Shown here in pieces: positions 62,031-64,000 of a DNA stretch of 64,000 bases. The notes beneath the pieces are model-generated. The model was given only the letters and a program-made list of their open reading frames with translations, was not told where the DNA came from and ran no database searches. Source of the stretch: Chimonanthus salicifolius. Its lineage: Eukaryota; Streptophyta; Magnoliopsida; Laurales; Calycanthaceae. The position numbers were made by a program, and so were the translations under genes. The DNA is taken from assembly GCA_013350335.1 (NCBI GenBank), contig CM023533.1, positions 27,076,869-27,140,868 of the forward strand, written 5' to 3'. Numbering within the stretch: position 1 is the first letter of the stretch; every line of letters starts with the position of its first letter.

Positions 62031-64000
62031 TGCCTAACAAGCAAGTTTTCAAAGACACTGGCATTATGGAAAACAGATATGTTTTGGGTACGCGGAGAGA
62101 GGACTTGCAAGATGGAAAATGTAGATGCATGGCGAAGTACATGTAATTTTGTTCTCCTTGGAGCTGTAGATGTAGATGCAAGACTGCTCTTTGTATTTAT
62201 GTGGTCTTTATTCCACCATTATAACATTCTATAACAGCGAGCTTTTGAAGCTGTGCAATGTAATTGTGCATTATCATTCTTCTAGCCTGAAAATTTTCAT
62301 GGGTAAGCAATCAACCTGAAAGGTCCATTATTATCTATAGACAATCTGATTTAAATTCGATTTGTTTCAAACCATTGTGCACCCAATCGAGAGGAGAGGG
62401 ACTCATTGAAAGGGATCACGGGGATAATGATTATTAATGCAAATTGGTGGATAGGGAGGTTTGCATATGTTCAAATGATTAGTCCGGTGGTTTAAGAGGC
62501 TTGGACATCTTGGTCTTGGAAAAAAGAAAGTGGTGGATGTGTTGTAGAGCGCAGCTTTGAAGAGACTTTAGATATCCATTTTAAATAGGGAGATTGCACA
62601 GCTTATTATAGGATAGACTCTATATGGTTGGATGAGACATGATTTCATGGATGAAAAACTTAAGAAAGAAAAGTAATCTGATTATCATAAGCTTGAAGAA
62701 AAAAAAATTAATCTGATTATCATAAGCTTGTGTGATGGGTTAACTTTTAATTTTTTATGATAATCAAAATTTTCAAACATCTTCGTCATTCTCTACATAT
62801 TTTATGTTGAAGAAGAACATAAGGGACAATTGTGTTCAAGAGATAAGAAAAGCTAACCTTCGAGGATCAAGCTTCGAAGTTGCACTTTGAAACAAGCAGC
62901 AAATTAGTTTGAGGTCATTGCAGGAGGAGTCCTTCTGTCCAGGAAGAGTATTTCAGATTCCGAGATTTTTCTAAATGTATCCAGTATATTTCGAGAGTAT
63001 ACTTGGGAAATTGGGATTTTATCCTTCTTGCCCCTGCAATCAGCTAGTTTTGGTTTTGCAGTCCCGTGATTGATGAATGGAATGTGGCTTTCGGCCTTGA
63101 TTGCATCTGATTCCTTTTCCATTTGCATGCTTTGGCCCAGATCATTTACATTTTGTTGCTGATTTCTCTCTTCATTCTCACAATCAAGAGGAAAACCAAT
63201 GGAATTTAAAACCCAGGTTTCCTTAGTAACTGAATCACCTATTTTTATTTCAAAATTTAGTCACAGTAAACTATAACCTCCCTCCCATTAGGAAGGAATC
63301 TCTGTTTTTCTTCCCTTTTTAAAGCATAGTTCACCATCATCTTTATCTTGTTTCTTCAACCCAATAAGCAAAGCCCATAGCATCACTTGCCACTAAGAAT
63401 GGCCCAAACCCAAATACCCAAACCAGAAAGACTGGTGTCCTCGGCTAAACCCTACGCCAAAACCATCATTGAAATCCTTGGGGCCTAGAGCATCTCATAG
63501 AACCATTCCAAAGCCCACAAGAATGTAAAACTACTATCTTACTGGACCACTTGTCCTGGGCCATGTCACCCAATTAATCCCTTTAGCCAATTACAAGCAA
63601 GACCATCCTTACCAAAGCGGCAAAGCCCAAGTTAAGCCATCCACATAAAGGTCCACTTATCATCCACGCTAAGCTTGTAATCCACGTCATTGCCTCATTA
63701 TCTCTTCAATTTTCTATAACTAGGGGACCCCCCAAAACATTAGAGAATAACAAGTCCCTTGGTTGCATATTACTTTGAGCTAGGCCTATACATGGCCGGG
63801 CCTTTCCTGAGCCCATTCAAAGCCCATCGAACTTTTAAAGGCCAAAGTTTGAGCTTGTCTATTTAAAGTTCGTTTATAACTCAAAGAAGACTTAAAGACC
63901 TACCATCAATTAAACTTTAAGTCTAATTCAATTTCTACACAGTTGATCTTAATAGTTAAAGTTTTCACATGTCCTTAAAAATATTCAAGGACGCCGGTTG
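62031..64000. other. 3' flank of glucanase gene; no further gene seen
   Basis: Includes a likely 3' UTR to about 62290. At 62480-62520 GGTTTAAGAGGCTTGGACAT is a fragment of the SINE 3' end. 63400-63660 is a C/A-rich segment with repeated GGCCCAAACC / AAGCCCA words of unknown class. No open frame with a known motif. Confidence 0.5.

Overview
This is a 64 kb piece of flowering-plant nuclear DNA. The evidence is AT-rich sequence, small exons joined by GT-AG introns that are often over 1 kb, plant-specific families (OXS3, ENOD93, GH17-X8 beta-1,3-glucanase) and plant-type transposons (TRIM, Stowaway MITE, tRNA-derived SINE, L1 and RTE LINE remnants). The species cannot be named from the window. 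No prokaryotic features, rRNA, tRNA genes or CRISPR arrays were seen.

Six genes are supported. (1) 5979-6292, +: the last two exons of a secretory-pathway cyclophilin (CYP21-1-like); its 5' exons were not found. (2) 11951-20730, +: a complete six-exon PTPMT-type dual-specificity phosphatase of 284 aa. (3) 22312-30066, -: a complete eleven-exon 26S proteasome lid subunit RPN5 of 440 aa, whose first coding exon appears to be the ATG alone. (4) 33675-35109, -: a two-exon OXS3-like stress protein. (5) 37459-45614, -: a four-exon early-nodulin-93-like protein of 110 aa with a 5.4 kb last intron. (6) 56213-62030, +: a four-exon GH17-X8 glucan endo-1,3-beta-glucosidase with a predicted GPI tail; its large exon carries two separate +1 frameshifts. 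Exon joins for genes 2-5 keep phase exactly and give family-typical lengths. The proteins work in separate pathways (phospholipid phosphatase, proteasome, stress response, membrane protein, cell-wall glucanase), so no shared operon-like system is implied. From memory, three of the families (PTPMT2, OXS3, this GH17) lie close together on Arabidopsis chromosome 5, so the window may be an expanded microsyntenic block.

Layout: 1-5978 is gene-free with an L1 RNase H remnant. 6293-11731 holds SINEs and a 2 kb terminal-inverted-repeat element with a ~150 bp tandem array that ends 220 bp before the phosphatase start. 20731-22311 is a short convergent spacer. RPN5 introns hold LINE remnants and a GGGTCGGGTT-type minisatellite. 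30400-33700 has a Stowaway MITE and CGGCCGATAT clusters. ENOD93 introns hold a TRIM, a deleted LTR element with a 5 bp target duplication, and LINE tails. 45615-56212 is a 10.6 kb gene desert with a large foldback (hairpin) element, MITEs and a second TRIM. 62031-64000 has no recognisable gene.

The most unusual signals are mobile-element architectures rather than a new gene system: the TIR element with its internal array, the nested four-module foldback, and the dispersed CGGCCGATAT family.
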